The notes under the pieces were generated by a model, which did no database searches, was not told the DNA's origin, and saw only the letters and a program-made list of their open reading frames with translations. The translations under genes were made by a program, and so were the position numbers. From positions 1 to 37,434 of the forward strand of contig NZ_FUIC01000046.1 of assembly GCF_900163695.1 (NCBI RefSeq): DNA of 37,434 nucleotides, written 5' to 3'. Positions 30,789-37,434 of the stretch are shown here, piece by piece. Source of the DNA: Gulosibacter sp. 10 (GTDB lineage: Bacteria > Actinomycetota > Actinomycetes > Actinomycetales > Microbacteriaceae). The first letter of the stretch is position 1, and the number at the start of each line of letters is the position of its first letter.

Positions 30789-31793
30789 ATGTCTTCGGAA
30801 ACGCATGCCATCCGGCTCGCCCCGGCCGAGCTGAAGAACGACTGCATCGCGGCGGTCCGAGCCGCGGGAGGCGATGCGGCGACCGCCGAGGCCCTCGCCG
30901 AGGCGACCGTGCAGGCCGAGCTCCGGCGGAAGCCCGATGTCGGCGCGACGCATCTGCTCGACTACCTCGACGCGCTGCGGGACGGCCGGCTGAACGGCAG
31001 CCCGCATCCGCGGCTCGAGCAGCCGCGTCCCGCCGTGATCCGCGTGGACGCGGACGAGGGCGCGGCCCAGGTCTCCTTCCGGCAGGCGCTGCCGAGCCTC
31101 GTCCGGAGCGCCCGCGAGGTGGGCGTCGCCGCGCTCAGCATCAGCAACTCCTTCAGCACGGGCGAGCTCGCCCACTACACCACGCACGTCGCGGAGTCCG
31201 GGCTGCTGGCCCTCGCGTGCACGAACTCGCCGGCGCTCATGTCGGCCTTCGGGTCGCGCGAGCCGATCACCGGCACGAATCCGCTCTCCTTCGCGCTCCC
31301 CCATGCGCTCGGACCGCGCGTCTTCGACCAGGCCAGCAGCGAGACCGCCTGGGTATCGGTGCGCGACGCCGCCGAGAACGACGACGCCATCCCCCGCGGC
31401 TGGGCGCTCGACCCGGCGGGATCCCCCACCACCGACGCCGGGGAGGCGCTCGACGGCGCGCTGCTGCCCTTCGGCGGCGTGAAGGGCGCGAACATCGCGT
31501 TCATGGTCGAGATGCTCGCCGCGCTGTCCGGCGGCTCCTTCTCCATCGATGCGGCGCCCTTCGACAGCGGCGCCCGCTCCTCGCGGCTGGGCCTGTTCAT
31601 CGCGGCGATCGACCCGGCGGCGTTCGACCCGGGCTTCGCGGACCGGGCCGAGGCCCATCACCAGCGGCTCGCCGACGCCCACGGCGTCGACTTCGGGCGG
31701 AGGAAGCGGCTGCCCGCCGAGATCGCGCTGCCGCGCGAGGTCCATGAGGCGCTCCGCAGCACCGCCCGCGCCGTGCCCGAGTCGAGCCGGTGA
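30789..31793 (+). CDS. Ldh2-family NAD(P)H-dependent reductase (malate/lactate dehydrogenase-like)
   Basis: This cytoplasmic oxidoreductase of 334 residues belongs to the Ldh2/YlbC-type superfamily, which is unrelated to Rossmann dehydrogenases. Family landmarks are AHYTTHVAESGLLALACTNSPA near 120-140, GTNPLSFALPH near 160 and LPFGGVKGANIAFMVEML near 220-235. Members reduce 2-oxo acids, ureidoglycolate, or cyclic imino acids such as delta1-pyrroline-2-carboxylate. The overlapping downstream gene encodes a proline-racemase-family protein, and that pairing points to a cyclic-imino-acid reductase in hydroxyproline-type metabolism (inference). The substrate cannot be fixed from sequence alone. 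Confidence 0.87.
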   Translation: MSSETHAIRLAPAELKNDCIAAVRAAGGDAATAEALAEATVQAELRRKPDVGATHLLDYLDALRDGRLNGSPHPRLEQPRPAVIRVDADEGAAQVSFRQALPSLVRSAREVGVAALSISNSFSTGELAHYTTHVAESGLLALACTNSPALMSAFGSREPITGTNPLSFALPHALGPRVFDQASSETAWVSVRDAAENDDAIPRGWALDPAGSPTTDAGEALDGALLPFGGVKGANIAFMVEMLAALSGGSFSIDAAPFDSGARSSRLGLFIAAIDPAAFDPGFADRAEAHHQRLADAHGVDFGRRKRLPAEIALPREVHEALRSTARAVPESSR

Positions 31794-31798
31794 GCGGC

Positions 31799-32797
31799 AT
31801 GCGATCCGACCGGCTCATCCAGACCGTCGAGGCCCACGTCGAGGGGCTTCCGGTGCGCGTCGTCACCGGCGGCGTCGGCGCGTTCCCCGGCGGGTCGATG
31901 TCCGAGCGCCGGGACTGGTTCATCGCGCATTCCGACGACCTGCGCACCTTCCTCATGTGCGAGCCGCGCGGCCACGGCTGGCTGTCCGGCGCGATCCTGC
32001 AGCCGCCCACCCGGAGCGATGCCGACTGGGGCGTGCTGTTCATCGAGGTCACCGGGGTGCTCCCCATGTGCGGCGCCGGCACGATGGCGGTCGCGACCGT
32101 GCTCGTCGAGACCGGCATGGTGCCGGTCGTGGAGCCCGTCACCACGATCCGCCTCGAGGCGCCGATCGGGCTCGTCACCGCCGAGGTGCGGGTGCGCGAG
32201 GGGCGCGCCGAATCGGTCACCATCCGCAACGTCGCCTCCTACGCCCACGAGCTCGACGCGGTGCTCGACGTGCCGGGATTCGGCGAGGTCGGCTGCGATA
32301 TCGCCTTCGGCGGCAACTACTACGCCTTCGTCGAGGCGGCCGACCTCGGCATCCCCTTCGAGCGCGACCGCGTCGACGAGATCCTCGCGGCCGGCCGCGC
32401 GATCATGGCGGCGGTGAACGAGCAGCGGGAGCCCGTGCATCCCGAGACCGGCTATCGCGGCTGCGAGCACGCCGTGCTGCTCGCGCCCGGCTCCGACGCC
32501 CGGCTCACGCGCCACGCGCTCGTCAACGCGCCGGGCTGGCTCGACCGCTCCCCCGGCGGCACCGGCACGAGCGCGCGCATGGCGCAGCTCCACGCGCGCG
32601 GCCTGCTCGGGCTCCACGAGGAGTTCCGGAACGAGTCGTTCATCGGCACCGCCTTCGACGCCCGCCTCCTCGATGCGACCGCCGTCGGCGGGCACGAGGC
32701 GGTCCTCCCGTCGATCACCGGCCGGGCGTGGCTCACGGCCACCGCGCAGTACCTGCTGGACCCCGAGGACCCGTTCCCCGCGGGCTTCGTGCTGTAG
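31799..32797 (+). CDS. Proline racemase-family protein with Cys/Gly active-site pair
   Basis: This protein of about 332 residues belongs to the proline racemase/hydroxyproline epimerase/3-hydroxyproline dehydratase family. The first catalytic motif reads MCGAG (Cys91 kept; the usual His of MCGHG is Ala). The second reads DRSPGGTGTSARMA, where the second catalytic Cys is Gly253. Racemases and epimerases need Cys/Cys, and trans-3-hydroxy-L-proline dehydratases have Cys/Thr. Cys/Gly argues against racemisation and leaves dehydratase-like or new chemistry. The Gly codon GGC is one base from TGC. GGTGAG lies 4 nt before the ATG at 31799. A GTG at 31790 overlapping the previous stop (GTGA) is the alternative start. 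It is translationally coupled to the Ldh2-type gene. Confidence 0.85.
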   Translation: MRSDRLIQTVEAHVEGLPVRVVTGGVGAFPGGSMSERRDWFIAHSDDLRTFLMCEPRGHGWLSGAILQPPTRSDADWGVLFIEVTGVLPMCGAGTMAVATVLVETGMVPVVEPVTTIRLEAPIGLVTAEVRVREGRAESVTIRNVASYAHELDAVLDVPGFGEVGCDIAFGGNYYAFVEAADLGIPFERDRVDEILAAGRAIMAAVNEQREPVHPETGYRGCEHAVLLAPGSDARLTRHALVNAPGWLDRSPGGTGTSARMAQLHARGLLGLHEEFRNESFIGTAFDARLLDATAVGGHEAVLPSITGRAWLTATAQYLLDPEDPFPAGFVL

Positions 32798-32831
32798 CCG
32801 CTCGCGCGGCGAATCCGGGAGCGGCCACGGG

Positions 32832-32862
32832 GACGGGCGGATGCGGGATGCATCCGCCCGTC
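32832..32862. terminator. Perfect 13-bp hairpin between convergent genes
   Basis: GACGGGCGGATGC at 32832-32844 pairs exactly with GCATCCGCCCGTC at 32850-32862 around a 5-nt loop. It ends 3 bp before the minus-strand stop codon of the CBS protein gene and 35 bp after the racemase-family stop. It is a likely two-way terminator. Confidence 0.75.
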
Positions 32863-32865
32863 TCG

Positions 32866-33912
32866 CTAGCCGCTGTGCGCGGTGTCCTGCACCTCGCCGA
32901 CGAGCTCCTCCACGATGTCCTCGAGGAAGAGGATGCCGACGACCTCGCCGTCTGCATCCTCGGCCCGCGCGAGATGCGCGCCGCGGGCGCGCAAGAAGTC
33001 GAGGGCGTCCTCGATCTCGGCATCCCGTCGCACCCCGGGCAGGGGCCGGATGCGATCGCTCGGGATGGGCGCATCGCGCACCTCCGGGGCCGAGAGGTCG
33101 AGCACGTCCTTGAGGTGGACGTAGTGGCTCGGCTGCCCGTCCTCGGCGCGCAGCACGTACCGGGAGTAGCCCCGCTCGGCCACGGCGGCCTGGACCTGCC
33201 GCGGCGTGACGGTCGGCGGCAGCTGGACGATCTCCGCCAGCGGCACCGCGACCTCGTGCACGCGCTTCTCGGTGAACTCGAACGCGGCCGTGATCGTGCC
33301 GCCGGTGTCGGTGAGCGTGCCCTCGCGGGTCGACTGCTCGACGATGGTCGCGACCTGGTCGATCGTGTACGCGCTCGTCGCCTCGTCCTTGGGCTCCACC
33401 CGGAACAGCCGCAGCGCCATGTTCGCGATCCAGTTGAGCGACTTGATGACGACGCCGACGAGCCTCGAGACGAGCACGAGCGGCGGCGCGAGGATGAGCG
33501 CGGCGCGGTCGGGCACCGAGAACGCGAGGTTCTTCGGCACCATCTCGCCGAACACGACGTGGAGGAAGGTGACCAGCAGGAGCGCGATGACGAACGCGGT
33601 GACCGACACCATCTCGGCGGTCAGGCCGGTCCACGCGAGCAGCGGGTACTCGAGCAGGTGGTGGATGGCCGGCTCGGAGACGTTGAGGATCACGAGCGAG
33701 CAGACGGTGATGCCGAGCTGGCTCGTCGCCAGCATCAGGGTCGCGTGCTCCATCGCGTAGAGCGTGGTGCGCGCCGCCTTGCTGCCGGCGGCCGCGCGCG
33801 GCTCGATCTGCGAGCGGCGCGCGGAGATCACGGCGAACTCGGCGCCGACGAAGAAGCCGTTGACGATCAGCAGGACGACGAGCCAGATGAGGCCGGGGAG
33901 GTATTCGCTCAC
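32866..33912 (-). CDS. DUF21-CBS membrane protein (CNNM/CorC-like), second of pair
   Basis: This protein of 348 residues has an N-terminal DUF21 membrane domain (about 5-180, with FFVGAEFAVISARRSQIEP and FGEMVPKNLAFS motifs) and a pair of CBS domains (about 200-345). It lacks the C-terminal CorC/HlyC domain that its partner has. Family members are linked to Mg2+/Co2+ or Na+ transport. It starts with a GTG that overlaps the partner's TGA, so the two are translationally coupled. The terminal hairpin follows directly. Confidence 0.9.
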   Translation of the reverse strand: MSEYLPGLIWLVVLLIVNGFFVGAEFAVISARRSQIEPRAAAGSKAARTTLYAMEHATLMLATSQLGITVCSLVILNVSEPAIHHLLEYPLLAWTGLTAEMVSVTAFVIALLLVTFLHVVFGEMVPKNLAFSVPDRAALILAPPLVLVSRLVGVVIKSLNWIANMALRLFRVEPKDEATSAYTIDQVATIVEQSTREGTLTDTGGTITAAFEFTEKRVHEVAVPLAEIVQLPPTVTPRQVQAAVAERGYSRYVLRAEDGQPSHYVHLKDVLDLSAPEVRDAPIPSDRIRPLPGVRRDAEIEDALDFLRARGAHLARAEDADGEVVGILFLEDIVEELVGEVQDTAHSG

Positions 33913-35270
33913 TGCTGGGCTCCCTTCTCGAACTCGTCCAGCACGCGCTCATGGGCGCCGAACGCGGGGTCGGTCTCGGGATCGTCCGAGCGGTAGCCGA
34001 GGCGCTCGATGCGCGCCCCGTCGATCTCCTCCACCCGCAGGCGGCCGTGCTCCAGCTCGATCTCCTCCCCGAGGTCGGGGATCCGCTCGAGCCGGTCGAA
34101 CACGAAGCCCGCGACGGTCTCGTAGTCGTCGCTCTCGGGCACTCGCACGCCCGCGCGCGACCAGAGCTCGTCGGGGCGCAGGGAGGCGGGGAAAAGGATG
34201 GCGTCCTCGCCCGCCCGGATCTCGTCGTGCGGCTGGTCGTGCTCGTCGCGCACCTCGCCGAGCAGCTCCTCCACGAGGTCCTCGAGCGTCACGATGCCGG
34301 CGGTGCCGCCGTGCTCGTCCACGACCACCGCGAGCTGGAAGCTGCGGTTGCGGAGCACCTCGAGCAGCGTGCCCACTCCGGCGGTCTCGGGCACCTTGAC
34401 GACCTCGGACATGAGTTCGCTCACGGGCGTGTAGCTGCGCCGCTCGAAGTCGATCGCGTAGGCGCTCTTGACGTGCACCACGCCGACGATGTCGTCGACG
34501 CCCTCGTCGGTGATCGGGAACCGCGAATGGCCGGTCTCCGAGGAGTGCTCGACGAGCTGCTCGACCGTGGCCGTGCGGGGCAGCATCATGGCCCTCACGC
34601 GGGGAGTCATCACCTCCTCGGCCGTGTGGGAGGAGAACTGCAGCGTGCGGTGCAGGATCGTGGCGTCGTCGCGGTCCAGCGCCCCCTCGAGCGCGGAGCG
34701 CTGCACGAGGAAGCTCAGCTCCTCGGCCGTGCGAGCCCCGGAGAGCTCCTCCTTGGGCTCGATGCCCATCGAGCGGATCACCCGGTTCGCGGTGCCGTTG
34801 AGCAGCAGCACGACGGGCTTGAAGATCCAGGTGAAGGCGATCTGGAAGGGGACGACGAGCTTGGCGGTGGCGAGCGGCACCGCGAGAGCGAAGTTCTTGG
34901 GGATCAGCTCGCCGAGGATCATCGAGAACAGCGTCGCGAGGACGATGGCGACGACCGCGCCGATGCCGGGCACCGCGACCTCGGGCAGTCCGAGGCCGAG
35001 GAGCGGCTGCCGCAGCAGCGAGCTGATCGCGGGTTCGAAGGTGTAGCCGGCCAGCAGCGTGGTGAGCGTGATGCCCAGCTGCGCCGAGGAGAGGTGGGTC
35101 GAGGTGACCTTCAACGCCGAGATCGTCGGGCCGAGCCGGCGTTCGCCGCGGGCGCGCCGCTGCTCCAGCTCGGGACGATCGAGGTTGACGAGGGCGAATT
35201 CGGACGCGACGAAGAGTCCCGTTCCGATCGTGAGCAGAACGCCCGCGACGATGCCCCATGTTTCGTTCAT
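33909..35270 (-). CDS. DUF21-CBS-CorC/HlyC membrane protein (CNNM family)
   Basis: This 453-residue protein has four hydrophobic segments of the DUF21 domain (about 5-185, with FVASEFALVNLDRPELEQ and LGELIPKNFALAV). Two CBS domains (about 205-335) include MTPRVRAMML and FQLAVVVDEHGGTAGIVT. A C-terminal CorC/HlyC domain (about 345-440) completes it. Proteins of this class, often annotated as haemolysins, are membrane Mg2+-linked transporters or regulators, and no haemolytic role is implied. Actinobacteria commonly encode this long form and a short form as a pair, as here. The upstream 211 bp contains two small palindromes that may be regulatory. Confidence 0.92.
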   Translation of the reverse strand: MNETWGIVAGVLLTIGTGLFVASEFALVNLDRPELEQRRARGERRLGPTISALKVTSTHLSSAQLGITLTTLLAGYTFEPAISSLLRQPLLGLGLPEVAVPGIGAVVAIVLATLFSMILGELIPKNFALAVPLATAKLVVPFQIAFTWIFKPVVLLLNGTANRVIRSMGIEPKEELSGARTAEELSFLVQRSALEGALDRDDATILHRTLQFSSHTAEEVMTPRVRAMMLPRTATVEQLVEHSSETGHSRFPITDEGVDDIVGVVHVKSAYAIDFERRSYTPVSELMSEVVKVPETAGVGTLLEVLRNRSFQLAVVVDEHGGTAGIVTLEDLVEELLGEVRDEHDQPHDEIRAGEDAILFPASLRPDELWSRAGVRVPESDDYETVAGFVFDRLERIPDLGEEIELEHGRLRVEEIDGARIERLGYRSDDPETDPAFGAHERVLDEFEKGAQQ

Positions 35271-35315
35271 CGAAGCCCGTCCTCCATGTTCTCCGGGAGG
35301 GCGGGCTCGGGACTA

Positions 35316-35340
35316 TGACTGCAACTGTCATCCATGGATG
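35316..35340. promoter_or_regulatory. Two adjacent palindromes upstream of CNNM pair
   Basis: ATGAC-N7-GTCAT at 35316-35332 overlaps the perfect palindrome ATCCATGGAT at 35331-35340. They lie 46-70 bp upstream of the minus-strand ATG at 35270, near a CATAGT hexamer, so they could be an operator. The regulator is unknown. Confidence 0.35.
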
Positions 35341-35469
35341 GAAAAGATAGGGCAAGAACCTGAACGACACGCCGCACGACCGGCGCGTCGCGAGGATCGG
35401 GCCCGCCGCGCTGCGCCGGTTCACGGCGCGGGCTCGGCTGCGCCTCGGGTTTCGACATCGTGCGGAGGC

Positions 35470-35475
35470 TACGGT
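35470..35475 (+). promoter_or_regulatory. -10 element, leaderless GTG gene
   Basis: TACGGT is followed by 6 nt and the GTG at 35482. With no ribosome site present, it supports a leaderless transcript starting at the GTG. Confidence 0.45.
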
Positions 35476-35481
35476 GAACCC

Positions 35482-35868
35482 GTGACGACGCTCGAAGTGC
35501 TCGCGATGATCGGCGAGATCCTCGCCCTGATCGGCCTCTGCGCGGGCCTGCCGCTGCTCGTCCTCGGCGCCGCGCTCCGCGCCTCGGAGCGGGGCTGGGA
35601 GCCGACCGAGCTCGCGGTGACCAGGGCCGAGGGGCGGGCCCGCGTGCGCTGGTTCGCCGGCGGCGACTTCCGCGAGCGGCCGCTGCGCCGCGACGAGGAG
35701 CATCTCGACGACGGGCTGTACCGCGGATTCGTGAGCGGTCGGCGCCGGGGCCGGGTCCGCTTCGCGGCGCCGGCGAAGGGCGGCGGTCACTGCTGGGCGG
35801 CCGGGGCGACCCTCACCGCCGCCGGGGTGGTCGGGTTCGTCGTCTCGCTGCTGCCCATGTTCCTCTGA
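35482..35868 (+). CDS. Small two-helix membrane protein
   Basis: This 128-residue protein has an N-terminal hydrophobic hairpin or helix (about 8-33), a basic, Arg-rich soluble middle (35-95, with RVRWFAGGDFRERPLRRDEE), and a C-terminal helix (about 105-127). I do not recognise a family. The GTG start is chosen from the -10 element and because hydrophobic coding begins there. An upstream in-frame ATG at 35059 would run antisense through the CNNM gene. It diverges from the CNNM pair and converges on the DUF3592-like gene. Confidence 0.7.
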   Translation: MTTLEVLAMIGEILALIGLCAGLPLLVLGAALRASERGWEPTELAVTRAEGRARVRWFAGGDFRERPLRRDEEHLDDGLYRGFVSGRRRGRVRFAAPAKGGGHCWAAGATLTAAGVVGFVVSLLPMFL

Positions 35869-35876
35869 ACGCCCCG

Positions 35877-35900
35877 GCGCCTCCGAGCGGACCGAGGCGC
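35877..35900. terminator. Hairpin between convergent membrane-protein genes
   Basis: GCGCCTC at 35877-35883 pairs with GAGGCGC at 35894-35900 around a 10-nt loop, ending 3 bp before the minus-strand stop. It could serve both genes. Confidence 0.5.
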
Positions 35901-35903
35901 GGC

Positions 35904-36668
35904 TCAGTAGCGGCCGCGGGAGCGCCACTTCTTGGGGCGGCCGAGGTCCACGTAGATCGAGGAGCGGCGGCCGGGACGGTCCGGGTCGTAGCGCAGCTCG
36001 TACCGCTGGCCCACCTTGGGCGTGACGCCGGCGGAGAACGGGATCGCCGCCCGGTGCCAGCGCGTGGTGCCCTCGTCGTCGACGTACTGCAGCGTCGCCT
36101 CCCATCGGTGCACGTCCGAGGTCGTGCGCGTGACCACCTGCGTGACGACGGCGTCGGCGAGCGTTCCGCGCATGCGGCTCCACGCCTGGCGGCCGGTGCG
36201 CCGCGCCTTGATCCGCATGCAGATCGGGTGGATCGCGAGCACCGCCGCGCCGAGCACGGCGAGCACGATCGGGATCGTCGCGGACACCTCGGTGGTGGTC
36301 GAGGCGATCACCCCGCCGATGCCGCCGCCCAGCAGGGCGATGCCCGACGCGTAGGCGAGGAACCAGGCGGGCCCCTGCCCCGCGCGGTACCGATAGCCGA
36401 AGTCGGCGGCCGAGGCGGCCAGCAGCGGCAGGAGCACGAGCATGAAGAGGATCTCCGCCAGCCGCACCACCTGCTCGGGCACGCCCTCCACCCCCGTGAG
36501 CCGGTACTCGTTGCCCCAGTTGCTCCAGACGCCGCCCGCGAAGTACTGCGAACCGGCCCAGCCGAGGGCGATGCAGATGAAGAAGGAGACGATCCACAGC
36601 GCGATCGCCAGGTTCCGCAGCGGCCTCTCGCGCCGCCACCAGCGGTGGGCGGGGTTGACGGTGCTCAT
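35904..36668 (-). CDS. Membrane protein with DUF3592-like C-terminal domain
   Basis: This 254-residue protein has about four membrane helices (roughly 20-40, 65-88, 98-122 and 128-150). A cytoplasmic C-terminal domain of about 90 residues follows. The pattern of that domain (ATLQYVDDEGTTRWHRA, KVGQRYELRYDPDRP) resembles DUF3592-type beta domains. The function is unknown. The ATG at 36668 overlaps the HTH gene's stop by 4 bp, so it is the last gene of a coupled minus-strand set. Confidence 0.8.
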   Translation of the reverse strand: MSTVNPAHRWWRRERPLRNLAIALWIVSFFICIALGWAGSQYFAGGVWSNWGNEYRLTGVEGVPEQVVRLAEILFMLVLLPLLAASAADFGYRYRAGQGPAWFLAYASGIALLGGGIGGVIASTTTEVSATIPIVLAVLGAAVLAIHPICMRIKARRTGRQAWSRMRGTLADAVVTQVVTRTTSDVHRWEATLQYVDDEGTTRWHRAAIPFSAGVTPKVGQRYELRYDPDRPGRRSSIYVDLGRPKKWRSRGRY

Positions 36669-37162
36669 GCGTTTCGTCCTTTCCCGAGTGCCGCCTCGAT
36701 CAGCGCGAGCAGCGCCGGCGCCGCGCCGCTCGCCCGCAGGACGTCGCCCGCCGACCGCAGCTCTTCCGCGTCGACGCCCCGGCTCAGCATCTCCGCGGCT
36801 TCGTCGCCGCTCACGGCGGGCGCCGCAGTTCCGGTCCGGATGCGCTGCTGCGTGGTCGTGGTGATGTCGGCGGCCGCGACCTCGCCGAGGATGGTCTCGA
36901 CGTCGGTGCGCGCGAGCTCGCCCGCCCGGCGCTCGAGCTCCACCATCCGCTCGTAGGCGAGGGGGTTGCCCATCTTCACGCGCCGGGCGGAGATGAGCTG
37001 GGAGAGCATCGGCGCGCTGACGCCGAGCACCTGCGCGAGCCGGCGCTGCGGGATGCCGTAGGCCCGCCGCACCGCGCCGAGCCTCGCCTCGAGGGTGTCG
37101 CCGTACAGCTCGCACTGCGCCCGGCGGTTGGCGTGCACGGCCGGGTCCTCATGCGCCGTCAT
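36665..37162 (-). CDS. XRE-like helix-turn-helix DNA-binding protein
   Basis: This 165-residue protein has an HTH near residues 25-60 (IPQRRLAQVLGVSAPMLSQLIS, quoted in part as LAQVLGVSAPMLSQL). The C-terminal half is Ala/Glu-rich and probably helical. It likely binds DNA as a regulator, and its target is not visible. The ATG at 37162 has GGGAGG 4 nt upstream and overlaps the preceding stop by 4 bp. The same frame could be opened upstream, but those residues are Arg-rich and antisense-like. Both neighbours are small membrane proteins, so it may control this small operon. Confidence 0.83.
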   Translation of the reverse strand: MTAHEDPAVHANRRAQCELYGDTLEARLGAVRRAYGIPQRRLAQVLGVSAPMLSQLISARRVKMGNPLAYERMVELERRAGELARTDVETILGEVAAADITTTTQQRIRTGTAAPAVSGDEAAEMLSRGVDAEELRSAGDVLRASGAAPALLALIEAALGKGRNA

Positions 37163-37434
37163 TCCGCCTCCCAGGTGAACCGGTCGCCCTCGCCGCGCAC
37201 GCAGGTGAGCGTCGTGCCGTCGGAGGCGGCGGACTGCCGGCCCTCCTCGTGCCACCCGCAGGGCTCGCCGGAGCCCGCGAGCGCCGTCGGGCTCGGCGCG
37301 GGCTCCTCGGTCCCGGCGGCCAGCACGCCCAGGAGGACGGCGGTCACCAGCGCCGCGCCCGCGAGCAGGAACAGCATGACGGGGAGCCCCTCGACCGGCT
37401 GCTGCCGGAGCGGGGGGAGCCCCGGGCGGACGCG
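37159..37434 (-). CDS. Membrane protein, 5' end beyond the window
   Basis: The frame is open from the right edge of the window, so the start is missing. A possible internal ATG lies at 37377, but the residues before it (GLPPLRQQPVEGLPV) read naturally into the helix. The visible part has one membrane helix (LFLLAGAALVTAVLLGVLAA), a short Pro/Ser linker and an extracellular-type domain with two Cys (EPCGWHEE, LTCVRG) that could pair. I cannot name the family. Its stop overlaps the HTH gene's ATG by 4 bp. Confidence 0.65.
   Translation of the reverse strand, partial: RVRPGLPPLRQQPVEGLPVMLFLLAGAALVTAVLLGVLAAGTEEPAPSPTALAGSGEPCGWHEEGRQSAASDGTTLTCVRGEGDRFTWEAE

Noticed and set aside
31549-33996. 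Long plus-strand frame running through the racemase-family and CBS protein genes
   Set aside because: Arg-rich frame-shifted shadow that would read across a perfect terminator hairpin and antisense to the CBS genes.

Overview
The window is very GC-rich DNA with dense, often 4-bp-overlapping genes on both strands. It reads as a chromosome segment of a high-GC Gram-positive, most likely an actinobacterium of the Microbacteriaceae type. The support is a DUF222/13E12-family HNH protein, DtxR/IdeR-like iron boxes, a CsoR-like copper operator, and several promoters of the form TANNNT followed 6-8 nt later by the start codon (leaderless transcripts). I see no tRNA, rRNA, CRISPR array, insertion sequence or phage gene.

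Left part (1-12400). An iron-box intergenic region separates an alpha/beta hydrolase (-) from a three-gene ECF importer (S, dual ATPase, T; +). A classical SDR and a LysR regulator follow on the minus strand. The LysR gene diverges from an orphan succinate dehydrogenase/fumarate reductase-like flavoprotein. A pair of ABC half-transporters (-) then forms a heterodimer with one good and one wrecked ATP site, and has a second iron box 234 bp upstream. I read the ECF module and the ABC pair as two parts of an iron-starvation response. The metal chelate handled by each is not visible in the sequence.

Middle part (11796-23377). A small acidic hypothetical protein is followed by a lower-complexity spacer with a perfect DnaA box and the HNH/DUF222 gene. 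A NarL-type response regulator and histidine kinase (-) face an ABC ATPase plus FtsX-like permease (+) across a 450-bp region with a perfect 14-bp palindrome. This is the usual layout of a sensing module that controls its own exporter or membrane-stress transporter. A GT4 glycosyltransferase, an overlapping alpha/beta hydrolase and an NADPH:quinone reductase-like MDR protein follow.

Right part (23378-37434). A CsoR-type operator precedes a CopB-type copper/silver P-type ATPase with a very long His-rich tail. Then come a Gln/Pro-rich single-pass membrane protein and a secreted, membrane-anchored serine beta-lactamase-like hydrolase that ends in a perfect 14-bp hairpin. A sugar-oxidation pair (SMP-30 lactonase and glucose 1-dehydrogenase-like MDR) is followed by an Ldh2-family reductase and an atypical proline-racemase-family protein (Cys...Gly in place of Cys...Cys). 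This second pair may degrade or convert a hydroxylated or cyclic imino acid. Two overlapping DUF21-CBS (CorC/HlyC) membrane proteins and a small membrane protein follow. The window ends with an overlapping minus-strand set (DUF3592-like membrane protein, XRE-like HTH protein, and a partial membrane protein that runs off the right edge).

A recurring oddity is short in-frame DNA repeats (15-18 bp) that build low-complexity segments in at least four unrelated proteins. Most convergent gene pairs are closed by strong GC hairpins without T-tracts.
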